From Cocleimonas sp. (GTDB taxonomy: Bacteria > Pseudomonadota > Gammaproteobacteria > Thiotrichales > Thiotrichaceae), in contig JAGLBQ010000087.1 of the NCBI GenBank assembly GCA_023146675.1, forward strand, positions 1 through 6,207: DNA of 6,207 nucleotides. The letters are read 5' to 3'. The notes beneath the pieces are model-generated. The model had not been told where the DNA came from. It was given only the letters and a program-made list of their open reading frames with translations, and searched no databases. Shown one piece after another: positions 5,173 through 6,207 of this stretch (positions within the stretch are counted from its first letter, which is position 1; each line of letters starts with the position of its first letter). The position numbers and the translations under genes were made by a program.

Positions 5173-6207
5173 ATGGTAGCAAAAGCAACAAAAAAGAAAA
5201 TTAATAAAAATCAAAAAAGCTTTGAAGAATCCTTATGGGACACCGCCAACAAACTACGTGGCACGGTAGAATCATCTGAATACAAACACGTGGTACTCAG
5301 TCTAATCTTTCTTAAATTTGCCAGTGATAAGTTTGAAGCACGCAGGCAAGAGCTTATCGACGAAGGCAAGCAAGATTATCTCGAAATGGGTGATTTCTAC
5401 ACCGCTAAAAATGTCTTTTACCTTCCCGAAGAATCCCGCTGGTCTTATATCAAACAACACGCCAAGCAAGATGATATTGCCATAAAAGTTGATACCGCTT
5501 TACACACCGTTGAAAAAAATAACAAAGCACTGCGTGGTGCATTGCCCGATAACTACTTTTCACGCTTGGGGCTGGATGCCAGCAAACTTGCGGCGCTGAT
5601 TGACAGCATTAATAATATCGATACGGTAGAAGATAAAGAGAATGATGTGGTTGGGCGCGTTTATGAATACTTCCTCGGTAAATTTGCCGCCAGCGAAGGC
5701 AAGGGCGGGGGCGAATTTTATACGCCAAAATGCGTGGTTAACCTCATCGCTGAAATGATCGAACCCTACAAAGGCAAAATCTACGACCCTTGTTGTGGCT
5801 CGGGCGGTATGTTTGTGCAATCCATTAAATTTGTAGAAAGCCATCACGGCAACAGCAAAGACATTTCAATTTATGGGCAAGAAAACACCAGCACCACCTA
5901 CAAACTAGCAAAAATGAACCTTGCCATACGGGGCATATCAGGCAACCTTGGCGAAGTTGCGGGCGACACTTTTTTTAAAGACCAGCACCCCGATTTAAAA
6001 GCCGACTTTATTATGGCAAACCCGCCCTTTAATCAAAAAGACTGGCGCGACACCGACGAGCTAGCAGACGACGCACGCTGGGCAGGTTATGAGCCACCAC
6101 CCACAGGCAACGCCAACTACGGCTGGATACTCCACATGATATCCAAGCTGTCACAAAACGGCACCGCAGGCTTTGTGCTTGCCAATGGCTCAATGAGCAC
6201 CAACACC
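5173..6207 (+). CDS. hsdM: Type I restriction-modification DNA methyltransferase subunit M (3'-truncated)
   Basis: The 345 visible codons are uninterrupted and the gene runs off the window. HsdM is the SAM-dependent N6-adenine methyltransferase subunit; with HsdS it modifies the recognition site, and with HsdR it forms the restriction complex. Visible parts: an HsdM N-terminal helical domain (about 15-135, FEESLWDTANKLRG and HVVLSLIFLKF); the GGGEFYTP segment (178-185) that leads into the catalytic domain; SAM-binding motif I DPCCGSGGMF (205-214); YGQE at about 234-237; KMNLAIRG (248-255); and catalytic motif IV NPPF (283-286), the N-P-P-F form of adenine methyltransferases. Full-length relatives are about 500 residues or more, so roughly the last third is missing. 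No frameshift is visible. The start is set by AAGGAG at 5158-5163. It looks more GC-rich than the intergenic DNA before it. hsdS and hsdR are expected to the right. Confidence 0.95.
   Translation, partial: MVAKATKKKINKNQKSFEESLWDTANKLRGTVESSEYKHVVLSLIFLKFASDKFEARRQELIDEGKQDYLEMGDFYTAKNVFYLPEESRWSYIKQHAKQDDIAIKVDTALHTVEKNNKALRGALPDNYFSRLGLDASKLAALIDSINNIDTVEDKENDVVGRVYEYFLGKFAASEGKGGGEFYTPKCVVNLIAEMIEPYKGKIYDPCCGSGGMFVQSIKFVESHHGNSKDISIYGQENTSTTYKLAKMNLAIRGISGNLGEVAGDTFFKDQHPDLKADFIMANPPFNQKDWRDTDELADDARWAGYEPPPTGNANYGWILHMISKLSQNGTAGFVLANGSMSTNT

Noticed and set aside
5560..5847. 95-residue minus-strand frame opposite hsdM
   Set aside because: Antisense shadow of a gene whose plus-strand product matches HsdM throughout.

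Overview
The window looks like a chromosomal or accessory segment of a moderately AT-rich Gram-negative bacterium, most likely a gammaproteobacterium. This is inferred from a short lipoprotein with an export signal, a REP-like inverted doublet, ordinary AGGAG-type ribosome binding sites and a type I modification gene of common proteobacterial type. The species cannot be named from the sequence.

Layout, left to right. At 16-204 (minus) is a 62-residue putative lipoprotein. Between it and the next gene, at 251-313, is an inverted pair of REP-like units. At 484-2013 (minus) is a 509-residue protein that I recognise as a bacterial member of the transglutaminase-elicitor family (GP42/TGase elicitor, first known from Phytophthora). 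The 581-base gap 2014-2594 has a candidate promoter for that gene, a very clear minus-strand Rho-independent terminator (2167-2197), and behind it short, probably broken, reading frames. At 2595-4724 (minus) is a 709-residue protein made of three 100-residue EF-hand-type repeats, a peptidoglycan-binding domain, and a C-terminal region with cysteine and histidine residues placed like those of a papain-fold (NlpC/P60, CHAP or transglutaminase-like) enzyme. After a 448-base divergent intergenic region, hsdM starts at 5173 (plus) and runs off the right edge. It encodes the DNA methyltransferase subunit of a type I restriction-modification system.

How they fit together. hsdM is the first visible gene of a type I R-M locus whose hsdS and hsdR must lie outside the window. 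The two large minus-strand genes are separated by a strong terminator, so they are probably separate transcripts. Both encode proteins with extracellular-style features (a transglutaminase-elicitor fold; calcium loops plus peptidoglycan binding), yet neither begins with a visible signal peptide. A shared role in modifying cell walls or surface proteins, or in acting on another cell, is a reasonable inference, but nothing in the sequence proves it. The most unusual content is this pair of proteins and the terminator-capped remnant between them.
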